A DNA stretch of 31,881 nt from an uncultured Prevotellaceae bacterium (GCA_900315105.1 OMXX01000067.1:1-31881), one strand, 5' to 3'; numbered from the stretch's first letter, positions 1 to 8,253 are shown. Notes: generated by a model from the sequence alone, not told the origin. Program-made: numbers and translations.

Positions 1-175
1 AATGATCCCCATCCGTGACTTGGGTGACGACTACTACGACTTCGACGAGAAGAACTTCATGATCGTGGGTCGCCGTCATCACACGAAGTACCAGTTGGGC
101 GATCCCATCCGTATCCAGGTGGCCCGCGCCAACCTCGAGCGCAAACAACTTGACTTCACCCTCGCTGATGATTGA
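1..175 (+). CDS. rnr: Ribonuclease R, C-terminal end (partial)
   Basis: The reading frame enters from the left edge and ends with TGA at 173-175; about 57 residues are visible. They include IPIRDLGDDYYDFDE and a stretch ending in an IQVARANLERKQLDFTLADD-like tail, which matches the S1 RNA-binding domain at the end of bacterial RNase R. RNase R is a processive 3'-5' exoribonuclease that degrades structured RNA in the cytoplasm. The codons are GC-rich compared with the CRISPR region, as expected of a core chromosomal gene. A likely Rho-independent terminator follows at 280-315. The identification rests on the tail only, since the catalytic RNB domain lies outside the window. Confidence 0.85.
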   Translation, partial: MIPIRDLGDDYYDFDEKNFMIVGRRHHTKYQLGDPIRIQVARANLERKQLDFTLADD

Positions 176-279
176 TGTGACTACGACTTGAACGATGTTG
201 TTGCATCATTCATTTTCGCGCGTTCCTATTATTTCTTCGCACGCGAGGAAATGTTAAAAATCATATTTATGCAAAAGAA

Positions 280-315
280 ATTCCGATTTTCTCTTGGAGG
301 GAATCGGGATTTTTT
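280..315 (+). terminator. Rho-independent terminator after rnr
   Basis: ATTCCGATT (280-288) pairs with AATCGGGAT (302-310) with one G-U pair, and the 3' arm runs into a T6 tract. It lies about 105 bases after the rnr stop, on the same strand. It overlaps the upstream part of the promoter proposed for the next gene. Confidence 0.7.
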
Positions 316-357
316 CATATATTTGCACCCGCAAACAAAAACAACATGAAAAAGTAA
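294..357 (+). promoter_or_regulatory. Promoter with TATATTTG -7 box and a three-codon reading frame
   Basis: TTG at 294-296 and TATATTTG at 318-325 are 21 bases apart and fit the Bacteroidetes promoter pattern. The sequence after it looks like the start of an ordinary gene, but ATG AAA AAG at 346 is followed at once by TAA (355-357). This could be a decapitated gene left at the edge of an insertion, or a minimal leader ORF. The 180 bases after it, up to the AAA+ gene, hold a boxA-like element (419-436) and a small GCCC/GGGC hairpin near 483-503, but no gene. Confidence 0.5.
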
Positions 358-418
358 CAGTTAGTAAAACACTCGGTTAAACACTTTGCACCGGCTGTAA
401 AAGGCTGGCGGGATCGTT

Positions 419-436
419 TGCTCTTTGACTTACTGG
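419..436 (+). promoter_or_regulatory. boxA-like antitermination element in the AAA+ operon leader
   Basis: TGCTCTTTGACTTACTGG resembles bacterial boxA sites, which recruit NusB/NusE to make RNA polymerase resist Rho. It shares TCTTTGACTTA with the 18-base element before both CRISPR arrays (18031 and 19479). It lies between the 318-325 promoter and the start at 537, so it would be in the leader RNA. Function is inferred from similarity alone. Confidence 0.4.
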
Positions 437-536
437 ATCTTACTGGACATCGCCAACAGGCTTTGTCCAAAACTCACTTGCGCCCTTTTCATAGGGCATA
501 CTGACACAAATATTTTTTATCCTTAATCTTTTTTGT

Positions 537-2777
537 ATGCAGAAAGATTTGAAAACACAGACAGATGATGATTTTGAAAAACTTCTCGATGATTTTATTA
601 ATGGTAAATATGATGGAGCCCTAGAAACTGAACTGCCCTTTCCGAAAGAGATGGACGATCGAGTGGCTCAGGTCAAGCTCAACGACAACCATGAAAAGCA
701 CAAATGCATGGATGACATCGCTTCCGTTGACCTGGAACTGATGTCTGATGCTGACCACTACTCCGATGCTGCGATGAGGGTTATCCTCAAGGGCAAGCCT
801 GGCGCTTCCCTTCGTCCGCATCGTTTCTCTTGTTACTTCTATACGACCGACTATTATCCCGTTTGTGAGGGTGGACAGGTGGAGAAGATCAAAAATGGCC
901 GTCGCCGTGAATTGATACTCAACATCTCCTGCGAACGGATATGGATTCCTGGCAAGTATATCCTTATCATACGTGATGACTTGGACTGTCTGTCAGTCAT
1001 GCGTATAGACTTCTCCCTCGACGAACGACTGGTGGTTGTCTTGGAATCCCAGAAAAGCCTCGGCCCCATCTCGTTCGAGAATACACTCGCCTCCTGTTTC
1101 CAATGCGACAACGCCAACTGGACAGGTGTGTCGCACACGCCTGGTGCCGCCCAAATGAGGCATCGTGCCATCCTCAGTACCCAGATGTCTCTTTTCAACG
1201 AGTATCGGAAGGAAGATGGTAATGGCGAATTGAGATTCTGCAAGAACCTGCTGGTGGCAATGAACAATCCTACGGTAGATTTCTTAGGCAGGTTGGCCAT
1301 GTTGATTGACTCAGATTATGGTTATAAGTTCATCGACTGCGCCTCACTCTATGACCTCTCTTGCAATAATCCTTATGAGCCGTTGCAGGAAAAGTTTGAT
1401 GATACCAACATGAAACTGCTTTGTCTGACGCGTATCCAGGAGCTGTCTGCCCCCACTGGCAAGGTCGCTCTTAGGAAGATCATCGATAAGGTACGTCTCT
1501 CTGGTGATCATACGCTCATCTGGCTTTGTGGTACACGCCGTGAGATCGAAACGCTTCTCAATGTCGCCCCCTCGCTGAAACAGTTCTTCCAGGCAGACAG
1601 TTGGGTGGAACAACAGCCCAGCACGCCTTACGAGCTTGTTCAGGCTTTCTATGCCAGGATGGAGGAAGAGAACCTTGAACTCAGTTTACAGGCAAAAGAC
1701 CATCTCGCACGTGCCGTCATCGAAGGTTGTGAGAAAGGTGCTATCACCAGTTGGTCATCCCTCGAGGTCAGGCAGTTCATTGAGAAAGAGGTTGTCCCAC
1801 GTTATTTCAGACGTGTCCTCTTGTCTGAGAAGGATGGCATTCAGGCATTGCTTGAGGAAGAAGACATCCCTTTCGACAAACTCACCGATGCCACCTCTAC
1901 TTACGAGCAGAGTATCAGCGAACTCAATGCGATGGTGGGACTTGAAGGGGTGAAACAGGGCATCCGCACGATGGCTAATCAGAGCCGACTCTTCTTGGAA
2001 CGCAGGAAACGAGGTCTGAACACCAGCGGGGAACTGGCTTACCACGCTATCTTTACGGGTAATCCGGGTACAGGCAAGACCACCGTCGCCCGTCAGCTTG
2101 GCAAGATCTATCATGCCCTCGGACTCCTCTCCAAAGGTGAGGTCATTGCCGTCGATCGCACCCGTCTGGTGGGACAGTACATCGGACAGACAGAGGATAA
2201 CATGAAGTTGATCCTCGATGAAGCCAAAGGCAATGTGCTCTTTATCGATGAGGCTTATACGCTAGTCACGTGTACCGATGACAAGAAAGACTTCGGTCGT
2301 CGTGTACTTGATTCGCTGCTTACCGTTCTCACTCAGCCCAATCCTGACATGCTGATTGTCTTTGCGGGCTATGAGAATGAGATGCAGGCAATGCTCTCCA
2401 CTAACGTCGGACTTGCGGGGCGTTTTCCTTATCGCTACCACTTCGACGACTATTCGGCAGAGCAACTGATGGAGATAGCCTGTCGCCTCTTCGAACGTGA
2501 TGACTATCTGCTCACATCTGAGGCCGCTCAGGAGTTGCAGAAGACCATCACTCAGGCGATAGCCCAGAAACCAGCCAACTTCGGCAATGCCCGTTGGGTA
2601 GAGCAGCTTGTCCGCAACGGTATCATCCCTGCGATGGCAGACCGCATCTTCTCTTCTGGCAGCAACGATTTCCAGCATATCGAAGTGGCTGACATCGTCA
2701 AAGCCTATAAAAAGTTTAATCCCAAAGTCATCGAGCTGAAGCCCTCACGTCACATCGTGGCAGGCTTCAGCGCCTGA
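537..2777 (+). CDS. CbbX/SpoVK-like AAA+ ATPase with N-terminal accessory domains
   Basis: This 746-residue protein ends in a CbbX/CfqX-type AAA+ module: Walker A GNPGTGKTT at residues 508-516, Walker B VLFIDEAY near 567-574, and an arginine-rich sensor region (GLAGRFPYRYHF). AAA+ proteins of this class remodel protein partners by ATP hydrolysis; the partner here is unknown. Residues about 290-440 resemble a degenerate AAA module without a P-loop, as in the larger relative at 24629. Residues about 80-180 form a beta-rich domain containing IPGKYILIIRDD, and a second copy of that domain makes up most of the protein at 3276. The ATG at 537 is the first start in frame after the leader. The stop overlaps the next start (TGATG). 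It is probably cytoplasmic; no signal peptide or membrane segment is visible. Confidence 0.75.
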   Translation: MQKDLKTQTDDDFEKLLDDFINGKYDGALETELPFPKEMDDRVAQVKLNDNHEKHKCMDDIASVDLELMSDADHYSDAAMRVILKGKPGASLRPHRFSCYFYTTDYYPVCEGGQVEKIKNGRRRELILNISCERIWIPGKYILIIRDDLDCLSVMRIDFSLDERLVVVLESQKSLGPISFENTLASCFQCDNANWTGVSHTPGAAQMRHRAILSTQMSLFNEYRKEDGNGELRFCKNLLVAMNNPTVDFLGRLAMLIDSDYGYKFIDCASLYDLSCNNPYEPLQEKFDDTNMKLLCLTRIQELSAPTGKVALRKIIDKVRLSGDHTLIWLCGTRREIETLLNVAPSLKQFFQADSWVEQQPSTPYELVQAFYARMEEENLELSLQAKDHLARAVIEGCEKGAITSWSSLEVRQFIEKEVVPRYFRRVLLSEKDGIQALLEEEDIPFDKLTDATSTYEQSISELNAMVGLEGVKQGIRTMANQSRLFLERRKRGLNTSGELAYHAIFTGNPGTGKTTVARQLGKIYHALGLLSKGEVIAVDRTRLVGQYIGQTEDNMKLILDEAKGNVLFIDEAYTLVTCTDDKKDFGRRVLDSLLTVLTQPNPDMLIVFAGYENEMQAMLSTNVGLAGRFPYRYHFDDYSAEQLMEIACRLFERDDYLLTSEAAQELQKTITQAIAQKPANFGNARWVEQLVRNGIIPAMADRIFSSGSNDFQHIEVADIVKAYKKFNPKVIELKPSRHIVAGFSA

Positions 2778-3259
2778 TGGCGCCACAAACACAAATGATG
2801 AGAAAACATATTCCTTATAGGGTGTGCAACTGCACACCCACTGGTACAATAACCCATCTTGAAGCCCGTCTGCTTCGTCAGATGGTGAACCGTGAAATCC
2901 ACCCCATCCGTTGTGCTGAAAGCTGTCGTCGTAAACGTCAGAAGGCACAGCGTTTGGGTGACCTCTGTGCCGAGACTGGTCATTTCCTGTGGGCACTCAA
3001 AGTATGGTACTTGGGCCTCTCTGAGATCTGCAGGAAAGACTACGATGAATGGCGTTTAGTTCACTTCAATACCGATGTCGTCAAGCTCGACGATGTCGTT
3101 TCTGAAGAAGATGCCATGATCCTCGGACGCCGTATGGATCGTCTTTGGTGCCTGCTTGGCTATCCCGAAGAAGCCTACTATGAACGCAAGGCCGAAGCCG
3201 AATACGACTTCCTCTGGCTTGAGAAATACGATTGTGATCGCTGGGAAGATATTGATTAA
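2777..3259 (+). CDS. Unknown protein in the AAA+ operon
   Basis: This 160-residue protein belongs to no family I recognise. Its ATG at 2777 overlaps the stop of the AAA+ gene by one base (TGATG), which indicates translational coupling. A second in-frame ATG pair at 2795 (MMRKHIPYR) could be the true start. The protein is rich in Arg, Cys and Trp in the first half (RCAESCRRKRQKAQRLGDLC) and acidic toward the end, with helical stretches that could be TPR-like, although I cannot place defined repeats. There is no signal peptide or membrane segment. Because of the coupling it is a plausible partner or substrate adaptor of the ATPase; that is inference. Confidence 0.6.
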   Translation: MAPQTQMMRKHIPYRVCNCTPTGTITHLEARLLRQMVNREIHPIRCAESCRRKRQKAQRLGDLCAETGHFLWALKVWYLGLSEICRKDYDEWRLVHFNTDVVKLDDVVSEEDAMILGRRMDRLWCLLGYPEEAYYERKAEAEYDFLWLEKYDCDRWEDID

Positions 3260-3275
3260 CAACACAAATAAGATT

Positions 3276-3815
3276 ATGAAAAAGAAGACAATGAAACCTT
3301 CATCTTCAGAGATGAAACAGCAGTTTTTAAGAAAGTTGAATCTGCATCAGCAGTTCCTCCAGCAGGAGCGCAATATTGAGCGTGACTGGAATGAGATAAC
3401 CTCTGTTTGTCTTACGCTCCAGTTTCCAGAAATTGATGCTGTAATTGGTAAGGCTCAGATCGATCTGATAGGTAGGGAGAAATCTTTCTTCGATTTAGAA
3501 CGTTTCAACGCCTCCCTCTACGCTGCAGATTCAACTCTGATGGCTGATACGAAGACTGCCAAGCTCTCTTATGGCGCATGTGATGGTCCATGTATCGAGT
3601 TCCCGTTTTGGTATATTGAAGACTGGGCCCCAGGCATTTACAATCTGATCATCCAGGATGCTGACGATGACTCGATGCTGGTCATCGAATTCTCTCTTGG
3701 CGATGACGATTATCCTACTCACAGCTTCGTCTGGCGTGACAACGAAACGGAAGAAGTCGATGTCCGCTTCCACCTCTATACCCATGGCGAAGTTGCTGGC
3801 TGGCCTGAGAAGTAA
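3276..3815 (+). CDS. Small protein sharing the N-terminal domain of the upstream AAA+ protein
   Basis: I chose the ATG at 3276 (179 residues), 16 bases after the preceding stop; an upstream frame extension overlaps the previous gene heavily. Residues about 65-150 align by eye with residues about 80-180 of the AAA+ protein: APGIYNLIIQDADDDSMLVIEFSL here against IPGKYILIIRDDLDCLSVMRIDFSL there (each quoted in part below 26 residues: key shared positions are PG-Y-LII-D and the closing I-FSL). The domain is predicted to be beta-rich. A stand-alone copy beside an ATPase that carries the same domain suggests that the two copies pair, or recognise the same partner. The family is otherwise unknown to me. 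A large hairpin terminator follows. Confidence 0.6.
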   Translation: MKKKTMKPSSSEMKQQFLRKLNLHQQFLQQERNIERDWNEITSVCLTLQFPEIDAVIGKAQIDLIGREKSFFDLERFNASLYAADSTLMADTKTAKLSYGACDGPCIEFPFWYIEDWAPGIYNLIIQDADDDSMLVIEFSLGDDDYPTHSFVWRDNETEEVDVRFHLYTHGEVAGWPEK

Positions 3816-3893
3816 CCTACCTGTTAGACAATCCCAACTATTGTAAAGAAGGATATGTTATTATGGCCATTAAACTTGTTTAAGACAATGAAC

Positions 3894-3943
3894 AAAATCA
3901 CCTCCCCTTTCCCGTCAATGAGGAAAGAGGGGAGGTGATAATC
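3894..3943 (+). terminator. Large GC-rich hairpin closing the AAA+ operon; member of a dispersed repeat
   Basis: ATCACCTCCCC-TTTCC on the left pairs with GGAAAG-AGGGGAGGTGAT on the right, around a short GTCAATGA-type loop. The stem of about 16 base pairs starts 79 bases after the stop at 3815. The left arm AAAATCACCTCCC recurs at 27115 and 28529, both just after gene ends. The remainder of the 3816-4135 gap holds only the inverted repeats and promoter described next. Confidence 0.65.
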
Positions 3944-4018
3944 CCCGCATGAATTAGCAATAAACTGCAAAGCGATGCCAATCAAGATCGTCGGAGCAGC
4001 TATTGGTAAAAAAAGTTA

Positions 4019-4056
4019 AAACGATTAAATTGAGAGCAATCGTTTATCAATTTAAT
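4019..4056. promoter_or_regulatory. Two interleaved inverted repeats upstream of the cas promoter
   Basis: Two perfect inverted repeats interlock. AAACGATT (4019-4026) pairs with AATCGTTT (4038-4045), and ATTAAATTGA (4024-4033) pairs with TCAATTTAAT (4047-4056). The arms overlap, so both hairpins could not form together. The block ends 12 bases before the -7 box at 4068-4075 and covers the place where the -33 element would sit. It looks like an operator for a dimeric repressor or activator of the cas operon. No regulator gene is adjacent. Confidence 0.5.
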
Positions 4057-4067
4057 GGGATATTTTA

Positions 4068-4075
4068 TATTTTTG
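4068..4075 (+). promoter_or_regulatory. Probable -7 box of the cas operon promoter
   Basis: TATTTTTG fits TAnnTTTG and lies about 60 bases before the Cas6 start at 4136. No clear TTTG -33 element lies upstream; the interleaved inverted repeats occupy that space, which would fit a promoter that depends on a bound regulator. Confidence 0.45.
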
Positions 4076-4135
4076 TAGCGTAGAAGCGAAGCCTTATACA
4101 ATCTATATTGAATTTGAGACGCAAAATAACTATTT

Positions 4136-4804
4136 ATGCCTAAGATAAAGACATTGGTATTACAGTTTGCTAACAACATATCCGCAGCGGAGATTCCTCA
4201 ATTTCGCGGCGCAGTCATTGCTTCACTTGAACAAAACAATATTCTATATCATAACCATGAGGCAAACGGCGTAGTTTACAGATATCCACGTATCCAATAC
4301 AAGCGCCTTCACCAGAAAGCAGCCATCGTGTGTGTAAATGAAGGTGTTGAGGCTATCCATGAGTTATTCTCTTTGGGCAATTTCCTATATCATATTGGCA
4401 GGAGGGAAGAGGAGATGCTGATTCAGTCCATTGATACATTTGAGACAGATATGGACTTCTGCGATGAGATGAGAGGGTATCGTCTTCGTAACTGGCTTCC
4501 TTTGAACTCTGAGAATTATAAGGAGTATCAGTCGTTGGAGAGATTGGCAGATAAGGTGGTGTTCTTAGAAGAGAAGCTGATAGGCAATCTCTTGTCACTC
4601 TTCTCTTCAATTCATTATCATGTCGATCATCAGATAGAGTTGAGTATTACAAGCATTTTGAACCAACGAGTAGTAAAATACAAGAATGTCAAGTTGATGG
4701 CATTTGATGTTGAGTTCAAGGTAAACATGAATCTGCCATCCTATATCGGACTTGGTAAAAGTGTCAGCGTAGGTTTTGGAACATTAACAAGAAATAGTAA
4801 CTAA
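4136..4804 (+). CDS. cas6: CRISPR endoribonuclease Cas6
   Basis: This 222-residue protein is the first gene of the type III operon. It has the look of the Cas6b-type family: an N-terminal RRM-like half with the FRGAVI and YPRIQYKRL segments, and a C-terminal glycine-rich loop, GLGKSVSVGFG, near residues 205-215. Cas6 cuts the pre-crRNA inside each repeat and leaves an 8-base 5' handle; for the repeats in this window that handle would be ATTAAGAC. The catalytic residues cannot be assigned by eye; His residues near 181-184 (IHYHVDH) are candidates. It ends 10 bases before cas10. There is no membrane or signal segment. Confidence 0.75.
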   Translation: MPKIKTLVLQFANNISAAEIPQFRGAVIASLEQNNILYHNHEANGVVYRYPRIQYKRLHQKAAIVCVNEGVEAIHELFSLGNFLYHIGRREEEMLIQSIDTFETDMDFCDEMRGYRLRNWLPLNSENYKEYQSLERLADKVVFLEEKLIGNLLSLFSSIHYHVDHQIELSITSILNQRVVKYKNVKLMAFDVEFKVNMNLPSYIGLGKSVSVGFGTLTRNSN

Positions 4805-4814
4805 ATATTTAATT

Positions 4815-6260
4815 ATGAGCAGGTATCTTTATGGTGCTGCCGTACAAGGCATTCAAGACTTCATCTTCAAGACCAATGAACTAAAGCACATCGTTGGTGC
4901 GAGCGAATTGGTAGAACAAATCTGCACCACAGCATTTGATGAGTATGGGAAGAATGGAGAATCTGTAGTACGAGCAGCAGGAAACATCAAGTTTATCTTT
5001 GAGAAAGAGAAGGATTGCGCTAAAGCTGTCCGTGAGTTCCCCAAGAAAGTGATGACCATGGCCCCCGGCATCACTATCAGTCAGGCTGTTGTTACACTTG
5101 ATAACGATTTCGCTAAAGCCATTGATGACATTGAGGCATTGCTGAAAGAGCAACGAAACAAACCTTCACGTAATGTAACCTCTGGTCTGATTGGCATCAA
5201 GCGTTCCAATAATACAGGTCTCCCAGTAACCAATATTAAGAAAGGTGTATTTCAAGATGACTCCACAATCCAGAAAGAAGCCTATCAGGATACGAAAGGT
5301 CTGTGTGAGAAAAGTTTTGGGACAGGTAAGCTCTTGGCCAAAAGACCTGCGTACGATATCTCAGACATTACAGATAAAAATGATTGGATTGCAATTATTC
5401 ATGCTGATGGCAACGGACTTGGAAAAGTTGTTCAGGCAGTTGGCAAACAAAAGGATGTGTTCAGAGAGTTTTCTATGCAGTTGGATATAGCGACTAAAGA
5501 GGCTGCGCAAAAAGCATTCGAAGCGATTGAAAGCAAATTTGGTGATAAAAAAGTTATTCCCATTCGTCCTGTTGTTCTTAGTGGCGATGACATGACTGTT
5601 ATTATCCGTGGTGATTTGGCAATAGATTATGCTAATGTTTTTATATCAGCTTTTGAAGATCAGACAAAAGCACATTTAGGTGATATACTTAGGGAGCAGC
5701 ATGTTTTTGCCGATGATAAAGATTGTCTGACTGCTTGTGCAGGTATAGCCTTTATCAAGTCTTCCTACCCATTCTATTATGGTTATCAGTTGGCTGAGGA
5801 CTTATGTGGTCAGGCAAAGAAGGATACCAAATCCATCCATGGTGCAGAAACAAATCATTTGCCACCTTCATGTCTGATGTTCCATAAGGTACAGGATAGT
5901 TTTATTGTTGACTACAAGGATATTGAAAGGAGAGAGTTGACAACTAAAGACGGTCTTTCGTTCAAAGCAGGTCCATATTATATCCATCCCCAGGACTCTA
6001 AAAATACCATCGAAGGCTTAGCTAAGGCAAGCGAATTACTTAGTAGTGATAATGGTGATGGAATTAAGTCTGGTATCCGAAACTGGGTGTCACTCCGAAT
6101 TGAAGATAAGAACAAAGCCGAGCAACGTAAAAATAGGATGCTTGATATTTTTGCAGAAGAAACTGTTATCAAGACCTTAACTTGCGAAGATGGTAATCGC
6201 TGTATTGCTTATGATGTTCTTGCTTACCATACGATTATGAACCAAGAAACTAATGAATAA
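4815..6260 (+). CDS. cas10: Cas10, compact and HD-less, cyclic oligoadenylate synthase
   Basis: The 481-residue large subunit of the type III effector starts at a palm-like segment (YLYGAAVQGIQDFIF). No N-terminal HD phosphohydrolase domain is present, so no DNase activity is expected from it. The cyclase palm is visible: HADGNGLG at residues 197-204 and a VVLSGDDMTV segment with SGDD at 256-259. The usual motif is GGDD; here the first Gly is Ser, but both metal-binding Asp residues remain, so cyclic oligoadenylate synthesis from ATP is probably intact. Target RNA bound by the complex normally triggers that activity. The length is about half that of HD-containing Cas10. Three CARF-type genes downstream support a signalling role. 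It ends 6 bases before the Csm3-like gene. Confidence 0.85.
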   Translation: MSRYLYGAAVQGIQDFIFKTNELKHIVGASELVEQICTTAFDEYGKNGESVVRAAGNIKFIFEKEKDCAKAVREFPKKVMTMAPGITISQAVVTLDNDFAKAIDDIEALLKEQRNKPSRNVTSGLIGIKRSNNTGLPVTNIKKGVFQDDSTIQKEAYQDTKGLCEKSFGTGKLLAKRPAYDISDITDKNDWIAIIHADGNGLGKVVQAVGKQKDVFREFSMQLDIATKEAAQKAFEAIESKFGDKKVIPIRPVVLSGDDMTVIIRGDLAIDYANVFISAFEDQTKAHLGDILREQHVFADDKDCLTACAGIAFIKSSYPFYYGYQLAEDLCGQAKKDTKSIHGAETNHLPPSCLMFHKVQDSFIVDYKDIERRELTTKDGLSFKAGPYYIHPQDSKNTIEGLAKASELLSSDNGDGIKSGIRNWVSLRIEDKNKAEQRKNRMLDIFAEETVIKTLTCEDGNRCIAYDVLAYHTIMNQETNE

Positions 6261-6266
6261 GGAAAT

Positions 6267-6809
6267 ATGAGAACGATCAAATATGAAATAGAGTTTTTCT
6301 CCAATTGGCATTGCGGCTCTGGCTTAGCAGCTGGAGCAGATGTTGATGCATTAGTCATCAAAGATAACAATGGACTGCCTTATGTTCCTGGCAGGACGCT
6401 GAAAGGGCTCCTTCGAGAAGCTGCAACCATATTATTTGCTGATAAAGAGCTTATTGGTACTATCTTCGGCATATCAGGTGACAAAAAAGACCACAAAACG
6501 GGCTGCTCATTCTTCGGGAATGCCACTTTACCATCTGCGGAATATCAATATATCGTTGAAAAGAAACTTGCCTCTCATCTTTATCAGAATTTCGCTTCTA
6601 CGAGAATCGATGAAAATGGTATTGCTAAAGATAATTCCTTAAGGAAAATAGAGACAGTAGTTCCCTGTAAGTTAGAAGGTGAGATTCTTAATGTACCTGA
6701 GGGAGCTGAGAACGTGTTAGAAGACGCCATGCGCTATGTCAAACGAATGGGAACAGGCAGAAATCGTGGCTATGGACGTTGTAAGATATCAGTAAGAAAG
6801 GAGGCTTGA
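6267..6809 (+). CDS. Cas7-group RAMP, Csm3-like backbone subunit
   Basis: This 180-residue RAMP protein is a backbone subunit that lies along the crRNA. The N-terminal motif CGSGLAAGADVDALVIKD is followed by GLPYVPGRTLKGLLREA, as in Csm3. The Asp in the GADVD loop is at the position of the Csm3 residue that cuts target RNA every six bases, so this subunit probably slices. The C-terminal glycine-rich loop is GTGRNRGYGRC near residues 161-171. It is shorter than typical Csm3 (about 220). An AAGGAGG stretch near its end provides a clear Shine-Dalgarno site for the next gene, which starts 2 bases later. Confidence 0.8.
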   Translation: MRTIKYEIEFFSNWHCGSGLAAGADVDALVIKDNNGLPYVPGRTLKGLLREAATILFADKELIGTIFGISGDKKDHKTGCSFFGNATLPSAEYQYIVEKKLASHLYQNFASTRIDENGIAKDNSLRKIETVVPCKLEGEILNVPEGAENVLEDAMRYVKRMGTGRNRGYGRCKISVRKEA

Positions 6810-6810
6810 T

Positions 6811-8253
6811 ATGACAAAGACTATAAAATTCAAATGCACACTTGAGTCAGACCTTGTATTAAGCCAGACTTCAAGTAGTGAAGGTAACCAAAAAACACTT
6901 GACTTCATACCTGGTAATAATTTCCTAGGTATAGTAGCAAGTAAATTGTATAAAGGCGGTTCTGTGGAATCCTTGGAGCTCTTCCATTCTGGCAAGGTGC
7001 GTTTTGGCGATGCTCATCCTTCTGTTGACGGAATCAGAGGGTTGAAAGTTCCTGCCTCTATGTACTATCCCAAGTTAGGATCGGCTGGTACAGAGTGTTA
7101 TATTTATCACCTGACGGATCATCATCATTCAGATATTAAAGCCAAGCAACTTAAGCAATGCCGTGAGGGATTCTACTCATTTAGTAAAGCGACAGGTAAG
7201 CCTGTCGATGTCCAAAAGAGTTTTGCCATCAAATCAGCCTATGATAGTGATAAACGTCGTAGCAAGGATCGTCAGATGTTTGGCTATGAGTCTTTATCAA
7301 AAGGGCTGGTTATGTTTTTTGAGGTGGAATCAAATCTAAGCGACGAACAGAATGAAGAGATTGTGAAAGCGCTTTGTGGCAAAAGACATATTGGCCATTC
7401 TCGTTCTGCGGAATATGGCTTGGTTACTATTGAGAAAATGGACTATCAAGAAGTCAACTCAGCAAAACCAGATACGAAATCAGATTTCGTAACAGTTTAC
7501 GCAGATGGGCGTCTGATATTCCTTGATGAGAATGGAGAGCCAACATACCAACCTTCAGCTAAAGACCTGGGAGTGGATGGTGGTGAGATTGACTGGTCAA
7601 AGAGCCAGATACGCACTTTCCAATATGCCCCTTGGAATGGTAAACGACATACTTATGAAGCAGATCGCTGTGGCATAGAAAAAGGTAGTGTATTCGTTGT
7701 AAAATCTAATGGTGCTTCTTGTCCAGAGACAAGTCAGTATGTCGGTTTTTATGTGAACGAAGGATTCGGCAAAGTAATTTATAATCCGTTCTTCCTTGCA
7801 GGAAATTCTAACGAGCAAGGCAGAGCCTTGATTACTTTGGCGGAAAAGGAACAGAAGGTTTTACCCACTCCCAATTCGCCCAATCCGCACTCTCCCTTGA
7901 TTGCTTTTCTGGAAAACAAGAAACAAACGGTTGAGAGTAATCAAACCGTATATCAGATTGTGCAAGATGAAGTTAAGATACTTGACCCGTATTTTAAAAA
8001 AGGCAAGTTCGCTTCTCAGTGGGGATCTATCCGTAGTCTGGCTATGATAACTCCTGACAGCCAACAACTTATCACAGCCATCGATGCTTTCCTATCGCAT
8101 GGCGTAGCCAAAGATAAATGGGAGGAACAGAACCGGAAAGGGCGGCTTGATGATTTCATGGCAAACCATGAAAGAGAAGATTTACAAAGTATCATGATCA
8201 ACTTGGCATCAGAGATGGCTAAGAAGTGCAAAGCAAGAGAGGAGGATAAATAA
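6811..8253 (+). CDS. Csx10-like RAMP (Cas5 group)
   Basis: At 480 residues, this is a RAMP protein whose N-terminus (LESDLVLSQTSSSEGNQ followed by LDFIPGNNFLGIVAS) resembles Csx10, the Cas5-group subunit of type III-D that caps the crRNA 5' handle. A glycine-containing loop (GHSRSAEYGLVTI) lies near residues 195-207. The second half (about 260-480) has no motif I recognise; it may be a second, diverged RAMP fold. A strong AAGGAGG lies about 10 bases before the ATG, which is unusual for Bacteroidetes and supports the start. The stop overlaps the next start (TAATG). Calling this Csx10 rather than another Cas5-group RAMP is a judgement from the N-terminal motif and from gene order. Confidence 0.65.
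   Translation: MTKTIKFKCTLESDLVLSQTSSSEGNQKTLDFIPGNNFLGIVASKLYKGGSVESLELFHSGKVRFGDAHPSVDGIRGLKVPASMYYPKLGSAGTECYIYHLTDHHHSDIKAKQLKQCREGFYSFSKATGKPVDVQKSFAIKSAYDSDKRRSKDRQMFGYESLSKGLVMFFEVESNLSDEQNEEIVKALCGKRHIGHSRSAEYGLVTIEKMDYQEVNSAKPDTKSDFVTVYADGRLIFLDENGEPTYQPSAKDLGVDGGEIDWSKSQIRTFQYAPWNGKRHTYEADRCGIEKGSVFVVKSNGASCPETSQYVGFYVNEGFGKVIYNPFFLAGNSNEQGRALITLAEKEQKVLPTPNSPNPHSPLIAFLENKKQTVESNQTVYQIVQDEVKILDPYFKKGKFASQWGSIRSLAMITPDSQQLITAIDAFLSHGVAKDKWEEQNRKGRLDDFMANHEREDLQSIMINLASEMAKKCKAREEDK

Noticed and set aside
1755..2114. 119-residue frame on the minus strand inside the AAA+ gene
   Set aside because: It lies wholly opposite conserved AAA+ motifs and has no promoter or domain of its own.
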